Below are positions 49,977 to 59,258 of a stretch of 64,000 nt of DNA, piece by piece (the stretch's first letter is position 1; every line of letters starts with the position of its first letter). The stretch spans positions 1 to 64,000 of the forward strand of contig JAEYDD010000004.1 of assembly GCA_023404095.1 (NCBI GenBank), written 5' to 3'. This DNA comes from Pseudomonadota bacterium. GTDB taxonomy: Bacteria; Pseudomonadota; Alphaproteobacteria; Rhizobiales; Rhizobiaceae. The notes beneath the pieces are model-generated. The model was not told where the DNA came from. It did not search any database and was given only the letters and a program-made list of their open reading frames with translations. The position numbers and the translations under genes are program-made.

Positions 49977-51196
49977 AGCCGATCGCCTTTTGCGCCCTCA
50001 GCCTGGCGACGATGCTGGCCGCGATGCCCCTCTGTGCCGCAGCCGCCGAGCGGGCGCCTTACCGGCTGGCGCCGGGGGATATCCTGCAGATCGGCGTCTT
50101 CGGCGTCGCCGATTTCGGACGGCGGGTCACGGTCAACGTTGATGGCGACATCTCGGTGCCCTTCCTGGGTGAGGTTGAAGCCGAGGGCCTGACCATTCGC
50201 GACCTGCGTCAGTCCTTGGGCGACCGGCTTACGAAGGATGGCCGCATCGAAGCCGCCGACGTCACGGTAGAGCTTCTGGAGTACCGGCCCTTCTACATTG
50301 CCGGTGATGTGTCGCGACCAGGGGCGGTGCCCTACAGGCCGGGGCTGACGGTGCGACATGCCGTGGCGCTCGCCGGCGGTTTCGACGCCCTTCGCTTTCG
50401 CGCCGAAAATCCGCTGATGACCGCACCCGATCTGAAAAACGAGAACGAGGAGCTGTGGATCGACCTCGTGCGTCAGGTGGCGCGCGCGATCAGCCTCGGC
50501 GCTGAACTGGCCGATCAGGACACATTCGACCTCTCACCCGCCTATTCGGCGCCGATTTCCCGCAAGTCCATCGACGAGCTTGCGGATTTCGAACGACGGG
50601 ACTTTGCCATGCGCAGGTCGTCCTTCCTGACCCAGAGGGCGTTCCTCGAAAGCTCGCTCAACCGCGTCGATGATGAACTGGCGACCCTTGCAGAAAGCCG
50701 CAAGCACAATGCGCAGGCTCTGATCCTGCAGCAGGCGGCCGTCGACCGGATGGAGGGATCCGCCACCAAGGGACTGGTGATGGTCAGCCGCGTCGATGAC
50801 GAGCGGCAGACGCTCGCCGAACTGCGGGGCCAACAGGTGGACATCCAGTCGCGGCTGGTCATGGCGCAGCGCACGCGCGCCGAACTCACCCGCAATATCG
50901 AGCTGCAGAAGGAGCAGCACCGTGCCCAACTGAACGAGCGACTGCGGGAGGCGACGATCGAGAAGGAGAAGCTCTCCAGCCGGCTGCGCGCCTCGGGCGA
51001 GAAGCTGCTTTACACCGGCGCCGTCAAGGCGCAGCTACGCGATGACAATTCCGGCCTGAGCGTGGTGGTCCACCGAAAGGTCGACGGCGCCCTGACCGGA
51101 ATCCAGGCAGACGAAGACACCGAGATTCTGCCGGACGACGTGGTTGAGGTCACGCTTCGGCCGGAGCAGATGATGCTTGCGCCCAACAGCAACTGA
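49973..51196 (+). CDS. Polysaccharide export protein (ExoF/Wza-type)
   Basis: A 407-residue secreted protein with a signal peptide (MKPIAFCALSLATMLAAMPL, cut near AAAE). A polysaccharide biosynthesis/export domain follows (YRLAPGDILQIGVFGVADF and VDGDISVPFLGEVEAEGLTI), then a SLBB-type strand region, and a long coiled coil (about 200-330). ExoF-type proteins connect co-polymerase and outer membrane for exopolysaccharide secretion. The start overlaps the previous stop by four bases (ATGA), and it closes the operon. Confidence 0.88.
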   Translation: MKPIAFCALSLATMLAAMPLCAAAAERAPYRLAPGDILQIGVFGVADFGRRVTVNVDGDISVPFLGEVEAEGLTIRDLRQSLGDRLTKDGRIEAADVTVELLEYRPFYIAGDVSRPGAVPYRPGLTVRHAVALAGGFDALRFRAENPLMTAPDLKNENEELWIDLVRQVARAISLGAELADQDTFDLSPAYSAPISRKSIDELADFERRDFAMRRSSFLTQRAFLESSLNRVDDELATLAESRKHNAQALILQQAAVDRMEGSATKGLVMVSRVDDERQTLAELRGQQVDIQSRLVMAQRTRAELTRNIELQKEQHRAQLNERLREATIEKEKLSSRLRASGEKLLYTGAVKAQLRDDNSGLSVVVHRKVDGALTGIQADEDTEILPDDVVEVTLRPEQMMLAPNSN

Positions 51197-51213
51197 CGAG
51201 CCGTCGCGCAGGC

Positions 51214-52086
51214 TCAGTGCCTGCCTTCCAGCGACGAAATCGGCGTATAGAGGTTCGGCCTTCTGTCGCGATACAAACCCCATGCGGCGCGCTGCCGCTC
51301 CAGTGCATCGAGATCGAACGTGGCGGTGATGACGCTCTCTCCGGTACGACCGGCCTCGGCGACCTTCGCCCCTGTCTGGTCGGCGATGAAGGAAGAGCCG
51401 TAGAAGGTGATGGACGTGGCGTTGAGACCGTCCTCCTTGCCGATGCGGTTCGACGCGACGACCGGTATCATGTTGGCGGCCGCGTGGCCCTGCATCGCCC
51501 GCTGCCAGTGCGCGGCGCTGTCGATGGTGGCGTCGTGCGGCTCGCTGCCGATGGCCGTCGGATAGAGCAGGATCTCGGCGCCCATCAGCGCCATGCTGCG
51601 GGCGGCTTCCGGAAACCACTGATCCCAGCAGATGCCGCATCCGATGGCGCCGAACCGCGTGTTCCAGACCTTGAAGCCGGTATCCCCGGGCGAGAAGTAG
51701 AACTTCTCCGTGTAACCGGGGCCGTCGGGGATATGGCTCTTGCGGTAGTTGCCGAGCACGCGCCCGTCGGCATCGATGACGGCGAGAGAATTGAAGTAAG
51801 CGCGCCCCGCCTTTTCGAAGTAGCTGACGGGCAGGACGACGCCGAGTTCTGCCGCCAGACGCGAGAAATGGCCGATGAGAGCGTTATTCTCGAAGGGATG
51901 GGCCAGTTCGAAGAAGTCGGCATTCTGGTCCTGGCAGAAATAGGGCGTCTCGAATAGTTCCTGTATGAGGACGACGTTCGCGCCTTTGTCAGCCGCCTGG
52001 CGGACGAGACTGTCCGCCAGGGCGATGTTTCTATCCGTGTCCCAGGTGCAGGCCATCTGCGTGGCTGCGACGGTAACGTTCCGCAT
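51214..52086 (-). CDS. aguB: N-carbamoylputrescine amidase
   Basis: A 290-residue nitrilase-superfamily hydrolase with the catalytic triad in place (Glu43 in LIQELFETPYF, Lys116 in NYRKSHIP, Cys153 in GCGICWDQWFPE). The closing segment AAWGLYRDRRPNLY is the AguB hallmark. It should turn N-carbamoylputrescine into putrescine, CO2 and ammonia. It is the last gene of the minus-strand polyamine-type operon. The ATG at 52086 was chosen because family sequence starts there; the frame is open further upstream without family features. Confidence 0.88.
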   Translation of the reverse strand: MRNVTVAATQMACTWDTDRNIALADSLVRQAADKGANVVLIQELFETPYFCQDQNADFFELAHPFENNALIGHFSRLAAELGVVLPVSYFEKAGRAYFNSLAVIDADGRVLGNYRKSHIPDGPGYTEKFYFSPGDTGFKVWNTRFGAIGCGICWDQWFPEAARSMALMGAEILLYPTAIGSEPHDATIDSAAHWQRAMQGHAAANMIPVVASNRIGKEDGLNATSITFYGSSFIADQTGAKVAEAGRTGESVITATFDLDALERQRAAWGLYRDRRPNLYTPISSLEGRH

Positions 52087-52097
52087 CGTGCTCGCCC

Positions 52098-53768
52098 TCA
52101 CGCCTGATAGGTGACGCGGCCGTCGCAGATCGTCGTGACCGGACGGATTGCGGCGAGATCCTCGCTCGCCGAGGATTCCACGTCGCCCGAAAGAACGACG
52201 ACGTCTGCGAGGTATCCCGCCTTGAGCACGCCTTTCCGGTCTTCCATGAATTCGAGCCAGGCGCTCGTCCTGGTATAGGCGGCGAGCGTTTCCTCCAGCG
52301 ACAGCCGCTGGTCGGGAAGGCCTTCCTTCCATGGCTTGCGCGACATCGCATCGCGGATGCAGCCCATCGGATCAAGCGGAGAGACCGGCCAGTCGGTGGC
52401 GAAGACGATCTCGGCGCCCGCATCGACAAGCGTCTTCCAGGCGAAGGCGTAGGGCCAGCGCTCCTCACCGATGAAGGACAGGTAAGGTTCGAGCGGCAGG
52501 CCGGCGCTGCCCGGCGGATGCGTCGGCTGCATGGACGCCACCGTGCCAAGGGCGGCAAAGCGCGGGATGTCGTCGGGATGGACGACCTCGATGTGTTCGA
52601 TGCGGTTGCGGCTGTCACGCTTTCCGTTCGCCGCGATCGCCGCCTCGTAGCCGTTCAGCACCATGCGCACGGCGCCGTCGCCGATCGCGTGGACGGCGAC
52701 GGGCAGACCGAGCCGGTCGGCCTCAATGGCGATGCTGTCGAAATGCTGCTGGCTGAACAGCGGATCGCCCTTCCAGCCAGGCTTGTGGCTGTAGTCGTCG
52801 ACGAAGACGGCGGTTTCGCCTTCGGTCACCCCATCCATGAACATCTTGACGAAGTCGCAGCGCAGCCGGTCGCCGGTGAAGCGCTCGCGCCACTTCGCCG
52901 CCTTCTGTTCCAGGTCGGAGAGCGGCATGAAGTTCTTCATGTGGTAGGGCATGCGTACGCGCACCGGCAGGCCTGCGGTCTTCTCGATCTCGTCCAGCAT
53001 TTCGAGCTGGTAGAGGTTGCCGTCCATGTTCTGGATTGACGTGATGCCGAGCGACGCGCAGTAGGCCAGGCCCTGCTTGAGGACCTCGATATCGCCGGCG
53101 CGGTCTTCCGGCGTCACGTTTTCCGGTTCACCGCCGGTGCCGACGCCCAGCATTTCACGCCCTCCGGTCTCGCCCAATGCGGAGACGGGACGAATGGCGT
53201 TGCTTTCGCGAAGCTCGCCGTTCGCAAGGCCGTCCTCGCCCATGACGATCTCGTTGCCGACGCCGACATCGCGGCCTTCGAGGATGCCCGCCTGCTTCAG
53301 CGCGATCGTGTTGGCCCAGGCGACGTGATGGTCGGGAGCGACGATCAGCAGCGGGCGATCGGGCAGGATCCGGTCGAGATGATGGCGGGTCAGCCGTTCC
53401 TCGTCGGACAGGATGGTGTAGTCGGCATGTTGGGCGATCAGCAGGCGACGGTCGGGGTTGGCGGCGGCGTAGGCCTTCACCGCCTTCTCCAGGGCCTCGA
53501 AGCCCTTGACGCGATAGAGCGACAGTTCGGTCAGTTCCACCGATCCGCCGAAGATGTGCATGTGCGCCTCATTGAAGCCGGGCAGTACGGTTGCGCCGCG
53601 CGCGTCGATCACATGCGTGTCGGGACCGGAAAAGGCATCGATCTGCGCCTCGGAACCCACCGCCAGGATGCGATTTCCCGAAAGCGCGATCGCTTCGGCG
53701 CGCGGGTTCGCCTTGTCCATGGTAAGGATGCGGGCGTTACGAATGATGAAGCTTGCTTCTTTCTGCAT
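52098..53768 (-). CDS. YtcJ-like metal-dependent amidohydrolase
   Basis: A 556-residue protein of the amidohydrolase 3 (YtcJ) family. It shows the NARILTMDKANPRAEAIAL start and the ATVLPGFNEAHMHIFGGS metal-binding segment, followed by later His/Asp positions (LPVAVHAIGDGAV, RNRIEHIEV, EIVFATDWPVSPLDP). Such enzymes remove amide or formyl-type groups; the substrate is not readable. The gene lies between a serine hydrolase and the AguB gene and could act on the same imported compound. It starts at 53768, with a 19-base gap to the gene before it. Confidence 0.85.
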   Translation of the reverse strand: MQKEASFIIRNARILTMDKANPRAEAIALSGNRILAVGSEAQIDAFSGPDTHVIDARGATVLPGFNEAHMHIFGGSVELTELSLYRVKGFEALEKAVKAYAAANPDRRLLIAQHADYTILSDEERLTRHHLDRILPDRPLLIVAPDHHVAWANTIALKQAGILEGRDVGVGNEIVMGEDGLANGELRESNAIRPVSALGETGGREMLGVGTGGEPENVTPEDRAGDIEVLKQGLAYCASLGITSIQNMDGNLYQLEMLDEIEKTAGLPVRVRMPYHMKNFMPLSDLEQKAAKWRERFTGDRLRCDFVKMFMDGVTEGETAVFVDDYSHKPGWKGDPLFSQQHFDSIAIEADRLGLPVAVHAIGDGAVRMVLNGYEAAIAANGKRDSRNRIEHIEVVHPDDIPRFAALGTVASMQPTHPPGSAGLPLEPYLSFIGEERWPYAFAWKTLVDAGAEIVFATDWPVSPLDPMGCIRDAMSRKPWKEGLPDQRLSLEETLAAYTRTSAWLEFMEDRKGVLKAGYLADVVVLSGDVESSASEDLAAIRPVTTICDGRVTYQA

Positions 53769-53787
53769 GGTTTTCTTGTCCTGTCTG

Positions 53788-54969
53788 TCAGAACGCCATC
53801 TGGCATATGGTTCGGAAGAAGCCGAAGCTGTCCTGGTTGGTCTCGTCGCCGAGCGGGTCGGGCTGCGAGGAAAGCTTGACGATCACGGTGGCGGTGGAAG
53901 GGTCGACATAGAGCCACTGGCCGTGGATGCCGATCGCGCAGAACGCACCGTCGCTCTCGCCGGACTGATACCACTGGCTGCGATAGCGGCCGTTGGGCAG
54001 GTCGACGTTGCGGCCGGCCTGCCAGGCGTCGCGGTCGCCGTTTTCAGCCATGTCGTCGATCCAGGACACCGGAACGATGGGTCGGCCATCGACCGTGCCG
54101 TTCTGGCGCAGCATCTCGCCGACGCGGGCGAGGTCGCGCGCGGTGACGCAGATGCCGCCGGCGGTGCGCGCGGTGCCGATGGCATCGACGGCGACATAGG
54201 CATCGTTCTTCGCGCCGAGCGGCCGCCAAAGCAGTTCCGACATCAGTTCGGGGAAGGGGCGGCCGGTGACCCGGTCGATGATGACACCGAGCAGGTCCGA
54301 ATTGGGCGACGCATAGTAGAAGGGACCGCCATGCGGCCGGTCGGCCTTCTGCAGCGTCAGCAGGAAGTCCGCGAGGTTTTCCGGCTCTTCGCCGGGCTCG
54401 GGCGGGTTCCAGAGCATGGCCCGCCGATAGCGGGCGAAGGCGCCCTTCGGATCGAGGTAGGCCTCCTCGAAATCAAGGCTGACGCGCATGTCGAGCACGT
54501 CGCGATAGGTGCAGTCGCCGTAGACGCTGCCCCTGGCTTCCGGCAGGTAATCGGTCACCGGACGGTCCGGATCGATGACGCCTTCCGCCTCCAGGATGCC
54601 GGACACGATGGCGGTCAGCGACTTGGACACCGAGAAGACGATGTGGCGGTCGTTCACGCCCGAATGCGGCGAGTAGTATTCGCAGACGACGCGGCCTTCC
54701 CGTATCACGACGAAGCCGTTGGTGTGGGCGTGCTCGAGCATGCCCCTGATCGTGTCGACGCCTTCGACGTCGGTCTTGATCTTCGTCGCAAGGAGTTGGC
54801 CGCTTTCCAGTGCCACTTCCCGTTCCGCGCCGGCGCAATTTATCTCCGCAGTCGGAACGAGGTTCCGGAGATTGTGGAACGCCCATCGGCTGTAAGGGGC
54901 GGTCCGCCAGTTGGCGAGCGTCACGTCACGACGGGCAAACCCGTTCTCGTCCTTGAAGGTGGGGGTCAT
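53788..54969 (-). CDS. Beta-lactamase-type serine hydrolase
   Basis: A 393-residue member of the class C beta-lactamase/esterase family with the SVSK motif (Ser-x-x-Lys) around residue 118 and a YASPNSD stretch matching the second catalytic Tyr-x-Asn. No signal peptide is seen, so it is cytoplasmic, as in amide- or ester-hydrolysing relatives. The family does not define the substrate. The ATG at 54969 is preferred over a TTG two codons upstream. It is part of the same minus-strand operon. Confidence 0.8.
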   Translation of the reverse strand: MTPTFKDENGFARRDVTLANWRTAPYSRWAFHNLRNLVPTAEINCAGAEREVALESGQLLATKIKTDVEGVDTIRGMLEHAHTNGFVVIREGRVVCEYYSPHSGVNDRHIVFSVSKSLTAIVSGILEAEGVIDPDRPVTDYLPEARGSVYGDCTYRDVLDMRVSLDFEEAYLDPKGAFARYRRAMLWNPPEPGEEPENLADFLLTLQKADRPHGGPFYYASPNSDLLGVIIDRVTGRPFPELMSELLWRPLGAKNDAYVAVDAIGTARTAGGICVTARDLARVGEMLRQNGTVDGRPIVPVSWIDDMAENGDRDAWQAGRNVDLPNGRYRSQWYQSGESDGAFCAIGIHGQWLYVDPSTATVIVKLSSQPDPLGDETNQDSFGFFRTICQMAF

Positions 54970-55077
54970 GTTCAATATGCGCCGGGCCTTGCGCGCTGAC
55001 CGCGCCGCCGGCGTTCCTCCTCACGGCAGCACCGTTGCATCGCGTGAAGCGACGGGCGCTGCGACAGATTGATCTTG

Positions 55078-55109
55078 CCACACCCCCGGATGGAATTCCG
55101 GGGGTGTGG
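55078..55109 (-). terminator. 13-base hairpin after the binding-protein gene
   Basis: CCACACCCCCGGA (55078-55090) and TCCGGGGGTGTGG (55097-55109) are exact complements around six bases, ten bases beyond the stop of the binding-protein gene. It may attenuate expression between transporter and hydrolase genes or protect the abundant binding-protein message. Confidence 0.65.
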
Positions 55110-55118
55110 AAGTGTTTC

Positions 55119-56153
55119 CTACTTCTGCAGTTCGGTCCAGATCTTCGTGTAGAGTTCCTGGACTTCCGGGGCGCAAGCGAGGTTGAACTTGCCGGCGGCC
55201 TTGAATTCCTCGGGGATGACGATCTCGGGCGCGGTCTTCATGTCTTCAGGCATGAAGGCCTCGGAGCCCTTGATGCCGTTCGCATAGCGGGCGAAGGAAG
55301 ACAGCATCGCGGCGTTTTCCGGATCCATGACGAAATTCAGGAAAAGCTTGGCGTTGTCGACGTTCTTTGCGTCAGCGAGGATGGCGGCGTTGTCCATCCA
55401 GATCGGGTAGCCTTCCTTCGGATAGCCGTAGACGACGTCCGGGTTCTGCAGGCGGGAGCGGAAGGATGCGCCGTTCCAGTTGGTACCGGCCGCAATGTCG
55501 CCCTTGGCGTATTTCTCGATGTTGCCGTAGTCCATCGACAGCCACTTGGGCTTTGCGGCCATCAACATGTCGCGTGCCTTCTTCAGCACGGTGAGATCGC
55601 CGGTGCAGGGCTCGCCGCCGGCATAGGTCACGACCATGTGCATGACGTCGGACATTTCAGGCAGGACGTTGACCTTGCCGACGAGTTCCGGAGGCGGGTC
55701 CATGAAGATGGCCGAGGTGTTGATGTCGCCGGAATAGACCGACTTGTTGACGGTTACGCCCGTCGTGCCCCACTGCCACGGAACGGAATATCTGCGGCCC
55801 TGATCGAAGGGGACGTCCACCCACTGCGGATCGACGTTCTTGAAGTTCTCCATCTGGTCGGGGCGCGATTCCATCAGCAGCCCTTCGGAGATCCAGATCG
55901 GCATGACGCTTGCGGAGGGAACGACGATGTCGAAGCCGTGGCCGCCCTGGCGGACCTTCGCCAAGGCCGTGTCGTTCGAATCATAGTCGGTGATCGTCAC
56001 CTTTACGTCATAGGCCTGCTCGAACTTCTTGATCATCTCGGGGCTGGTGTAGTTGCCCCAGTTGAAGATGTTCAGTTCGCCGGCCGCATACGCGATGGCG
56101 GTGGAAGCCATCAGCCCGGCGGCGAAGGCGGCAATTCCCAGTTTCAACTTCAT
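55119..56153 (-). CDS. Polyamine-type ABC substrate-binding protein (PotD/PotF-like)
   Basis: A 344-residue periplasmic protein with a signal peptide (MKLKLGIAAFAAGLMASTAI, cut near AYAA). The mature part begins with ELNIFNWGNYTSPEMIKKFE, the family signature of spermidine/putrescine binding proteins. Near the end EELKAAGKFNLACAPEVQEL gives two lobes of normal length. The actual ligand could be putrescine, agmatine or a related compound. It is co-transcribed with permease and ATPase genes upstream. Confidence 0.9.
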   Translation of the reverse strand: MKLKLGIAAFAAGLMASTAIAYAAGELNIFNWGNYTSPEMIKKFEQAYDVKVTITDYDSNDTALAKVRQGGHGFDIVVPSASVMPIWISEGLLMESRPDQMENFKNVDPQWVDVPFDQGRRYSVPWQWGTTGVTVNKSVYSGDINTSAIFMDPPPELVGKVNVLPEMSDVMHMVVTYAGGEPCTGDLTVLKKARDMLMAAKPKWLSMDYGNIEKYAKGDIAAGTNWNGASFRSRLQNPDVVYGYPKEGYPIWMDNAAILADAKNVDNAKLFLNFVMDPENAAMLSSFARYANGIKGSEAFMPEDMKTAPEIVIPEEFKAAGKFNLACAPEVQELYTKIWTELQK

Positions 56154-56175
56154 GCTGTTCTCCTGTTGTGCGTTG

Positions 56176-56988
56176 TTATTTGTCGTCTTTCTGCGGATTT
56201 CGGCTGAGGAAGAAGAAGACCGTGACGATGGCGAGCGACAGCATCAGGAAAACGGTCGAGATCGCGTTCATTTCCGGCGTGACCACGCGGCGCAGCTGGC
56301 CGAGCATGTAGGTCGGCAGCGTGTCCTGGCCGCCGGACTTGACGAATTCGGTGATGACCACGTCGTCCAGGGAAATGACGAAGGCGAGCATCAGTCCGGC
56401 GAGGATGCCCGGCCAAAGCAGGGGCAGCGTGACATAGCGGAAGGTCTGGAAGGCGTTGGCGTAGAGGTCCGCCGCCGCACGCTCCAGCGACAGGTCCATG
56501 CTCTCCAGTCGCGCGCGGATGGGGAGGTAGGCGAACGGAACGCAGAAGGCGGAGTGGGCGAGGATGAGGTAGCCAAGCCCGGAGTATCCGGTCCACACCT
56601 TGATCCGGGAGAAGAGGATGAGCAGCGCTACGGCGGTGACGATCTCGGGGACCAGAAGCGGCATGTTGACCATGGAGTACTTGAACGTAAGGCCTCGGTA
56701 GGGAGCGGTTCGCGTCGTTGCGAGCGCCGCAAGCGTGGCGCAGACAGTGGCGATCACGGCGGCGATCGCGGCGATCTGCAGCGAGCGGATCGACGCCTCG
56801 ATGACCTGCTGGTTCTGCCAGGCGCTCTGGAACCAGCGCAGCGAAAAACCTTCCCAGGTGGCGATCGACGTACCGGAGTTGAAGGCGTAGACGACCAGCG
56901 TCGCGATCGGCAGGTAAAGCACGAAGAAGCTGAACATCGCGATCGTGGCGAAGCCCGGCTGCCGCCGGATGGAGAAGCTCTTAGCCAT
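56176..56988 (-). CDS. ABC permease, PotI-type
   Basis: A 270-residue inner-membrane permease with six membrane segments and the EAA motif (LERAAADLYANAFQTFRYVT). It pairs with the other permease as the channel. Its start overlaps the end of the PotH-type gene by eight bases (56981-56988). Confidence 0.9.
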   Translation of the reverse strand: MAKSFSIRRQPGFATIAMFSFFVLYLPIATLVVYAFNSGTSIATWEGFSLRWFQSAWQNQQVIEASIRSLQIAAIAAVIATVCATLAALATTRTAPYRGLTFKYSMVNMPLLVPEIVTAVALLILFSRIKVWTGYSGLGYLILAHSAFCVPFAYLPIRARLESMDLSLERAAADLYANAFQTFRYVTLPLLWPGILAGLMLAFVISLDDVVITEFVKSGGQDTLPTYMLGQLRRVVTPEMNAISTVFLMLSLAIVTVFFFLSRNPQKDDK

Positions 56989-57907
56989 GGGCGCTGCCTC
57001 CGTTCTTTCCGGCGTTGCGGACGTAGTAGAGCATCGCGAACAGCACGATCACGACCAGCGTCACCGAGAGCGCAGCGCCGAGCGGCCAGTTTCGTCCCTG
57101 TCCGAACTGCAGTTCGATCAGGTTTCCGATCATCAGGTTCTTGCCGCCACCAAGGACACGCGGAATGACGTAGGACGAGAGCGCGGGGATGAACACCAGG
57201 ATGGAGCCTGCGATGATACCCGGCTTCACCAGCGGCACGATGACCTTCATCAACACGTTGAAGCGGGAAGCGTACAGATCGTAGGCCGCCTCGATCAGCC
57301 GGAAATCGAGCTTCTCGAGGCTGGCATAGAGCGGCAGCACCATCAGCGGCAGATGAACGTAGGTCATGCCGAGCAGGATGGCGAAATCGGTGAAGAGCAT
57401 CTGGATCGGCGCCTGGATGATGCCGAGCTTGATGAGGAGCGTGTTGATCAGGCCCTCGCCGCGGATCACTTCCTGAATCGCAAACGCGCGGATCAGCATG
57501 TTCGTCCAGAACGGAATGGTAATCAGAAACAGCCAGATCGAACGGTTTTGCGGTGGGCGCGTGGCGATGAAGTAGGCCGTGGGGAAGCCGAAGATCAGAC
57601 ACAGTACGGTGGTCGCCAGCGCCAGCCGGATCGATCGCCAGAAGATCGTGAAATGGGCGTCTGCCAGCGAGACGGTGTCGTCGAAGATGTCGCGAGAAAA
57701 GAAGACGTTGAACCAGCCGTCCGTCGAGAACGCCCACTTGACGTCGCCGTAGTTGCCGGGCGCCAGAAACGAATAGAGCAGCACGATCAGCAGCGGTCCG
57801 ACGCTGGCGACCGCGATGAGGATAAGGGCCGGAGCGCTCAGAAACCAGCGATCGCGAATGTCCTTCCTGTGCAGCTTTTCGTTCAGCTCCGCGGCGTCGA
57901 CGCTCAT
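56981..57907 (-). CDS. ABC permease, PotH-type
   Basis: A 308-residue inner-membrane permease with about six membrane segments after a charged N-terminal. The EAA-type motif reads LIEAAYDLYASRFNVLMKVI. The ATG at 57907 lies one base before the end of the ATPase gene, so the transporter genes are packed. With the PotI-type protein it forms the pore for the binding protein's ligand. Confidence 0.9.
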   Translation of the reverse strand: MSVDAAELNEKLHRKDIRDRWFLSAPALILIAVASVGPLLIVLLYSFLAPGNYGDVKWAFSTDGWFNVFFSRDIFDDTVSLADAHFTIFWRSIRLALATTVLCLIFGFPTAYFIATRPPQNRSIWLFLITIPFWTNMLIRAFAIQEVIRGEGLINTLLIKLGIIQAPIQMLFTDFAILLGMTYVHLPLMVLPLYASLEKLDFRLIEAAYDLYASRFNVLMKVIVPLVKPGIIAGSILVFIPALSSYVIPRVLGGGKNLMIGNLIELQFGQGRNWPLGAALSVTLVVIVLFAMLYYVRNAGKNGGSAHG

Positions 57908-57908
57908 G

Positions 57909-59009
57909 TCAATCCCTCAGGATCTGGGCGACGTCGTCGCTGATTTCGATGCCGACCTCCTCGCCGACGGAATATCCGCATGGACCGCTGCGGGCATTCT
58001 GCAGGCGGATCATGAAGTTGCCGCCATCGGCCAGACGAACGTGTAGGTGCGTATCCGTGCCCAGATAGACGATGTCGTGGATGGTGCCGTTCAGCAGCGC
58101 GCTCGCCGTCGATTGGGTGGCGCGGGCATGTTCCGGGCGGATGACGATCGTGACCTTTCCGCTCGGCTGCGTTTCGGCCGGGAACGTCGCCGGGATCTCG
58201 GCACCGGAGGGCAGGCGCACGCGGGCCCGGTCGGTCCCGACGGAGACGACGTCGACGTCGAGGAAGTTGGTCTCGCCGATGAAGTCGGCGACGAAGCGCT
58301 CGGCCGGGCGATCGTATATTTCCCAGGGCGCGCCCACCTGGCGGACCTGCCCCTGCGACATGACCGCGATACGGTCCGACATCGTCAGGGCTTCTTCCTG
58401 GTCATGGGTGACGAAGACGAAGGTAATGCCGGTTTCCGCCTGCAGGCGCTTCAGTTCGATCTGCATCGATTTCCTGAGCTTCAGGTCGAGTGCCGACAGC
58501 GGCTCGTCGAGCAGGAGCACCTTCGGCCGCGGCGCCAGTGCGCGGGCAAGCGCCACACGCTGCTGCTGGCCGCCGGAAAGCTGGGTGACGAGATTGTTGC
58601 CGCGTGCCTCAAGATGCACCAGTTTAAGCATTTCCGCGACGACCGCTTCGATCTCCGCCTTCGGCTTTCCCAGCATCTTCAAGCCGAAGCCGATGTTCTC
58701 GGCCACCGTCAGGTGCGGGAAGAGCGCATAGTTCTGGAAGACGGTGTTGACAGGGCGCTGGTTGGGCATGAGATGCGCGATTTCGGCGCCATCCAGCCTG
58801 ATGCTGCCTTCCGAGGGCAGTTCGAAGCCCGCAATCATCCGCAGGAGCGTGGTCTTGCCACAGCCGGAAGGGCCAAGGAGGGTGAAGAACTCGTTGGACC
58901 GGATTTCCAGGCTCACATCATTGACGGCCTGGAAGTTGCCGAACCATTTCTTGATGCCGTGCATGCCAATGGCGCCGCCATGGGATGCAGTCGCGCTGGA
59001 CTGGTCCAT
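57909..59009 (-). CDS. ABC ATPase of polyamine-type transporter (PotA/PotG-like)
   Basis: A 366-residue ATPase with Walker A (LLGPSGCGKTTLLRMIAG), the LSGGQQQRVALARAL signature and Walker B (LLLDEPLSALDLKLR), plus the C-terminal TOBE regulatory domain of the PotA group. The start at 59009 has a GGGGA ribosome site; the frame is open further upstream without family sequence. It is the first gene of the minus-strand operon, so its promoter lies in 59010-59258, facing the GntR gene. Confidence 0.92.
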   Translation of the reverse strand: MDQSSATASHGGAIGMHGIKKWFGNFQAVNDVSLEIRSNEFFTLLGPSGCGKTTLLRMIAGFELPSEGSIRLDGAEIAHLMPNQRPVNTVFQNYALFPHLTVAENIGFGLKMLGKPKAEIEAVVAEMLKLVHLEARGNNLVTQLSGGQQQRVALARALAPRPKVLLLDEPLSALDLKLRKSMQIELKRLQAETGITFVFVTHDQEEALTMSDRIAVMSQGQVRQVGAPWEIYDRPAERFVADFIGETNFLDVDVVSVGTDRARVRLPSGAEIPATFPAETQPSGKVTIVIRPEHARATQSTASALLNGTIHDIVYLGTDTHLHVRLADGGNFMIRLQNARSGPCGYSVGEEVGIEISDDVAQILRD

Positions 59010-59258
59010 CTGATCCCCTGTCTCATCCGGACTTCGGTTTCCTCGCCGTCGTCCGGTGGTGGCATTCGGCCGCTTGTGCGGCTCTTGTCGATGTTGTGAT
59101 AGTCTTTTCTTGAATATGATCACAACAAATCATAATTTGATCAAAACTGCAAAGGGCTAATTTTGTGCATGCGCGAAAAATAGTCAGTGGATAAGGCGCC
59201 TTCGGCTCTGGAACTCCACTAGATCGTCTGCAGGCTTGCGTTGCAAGGGGGCATCCAC

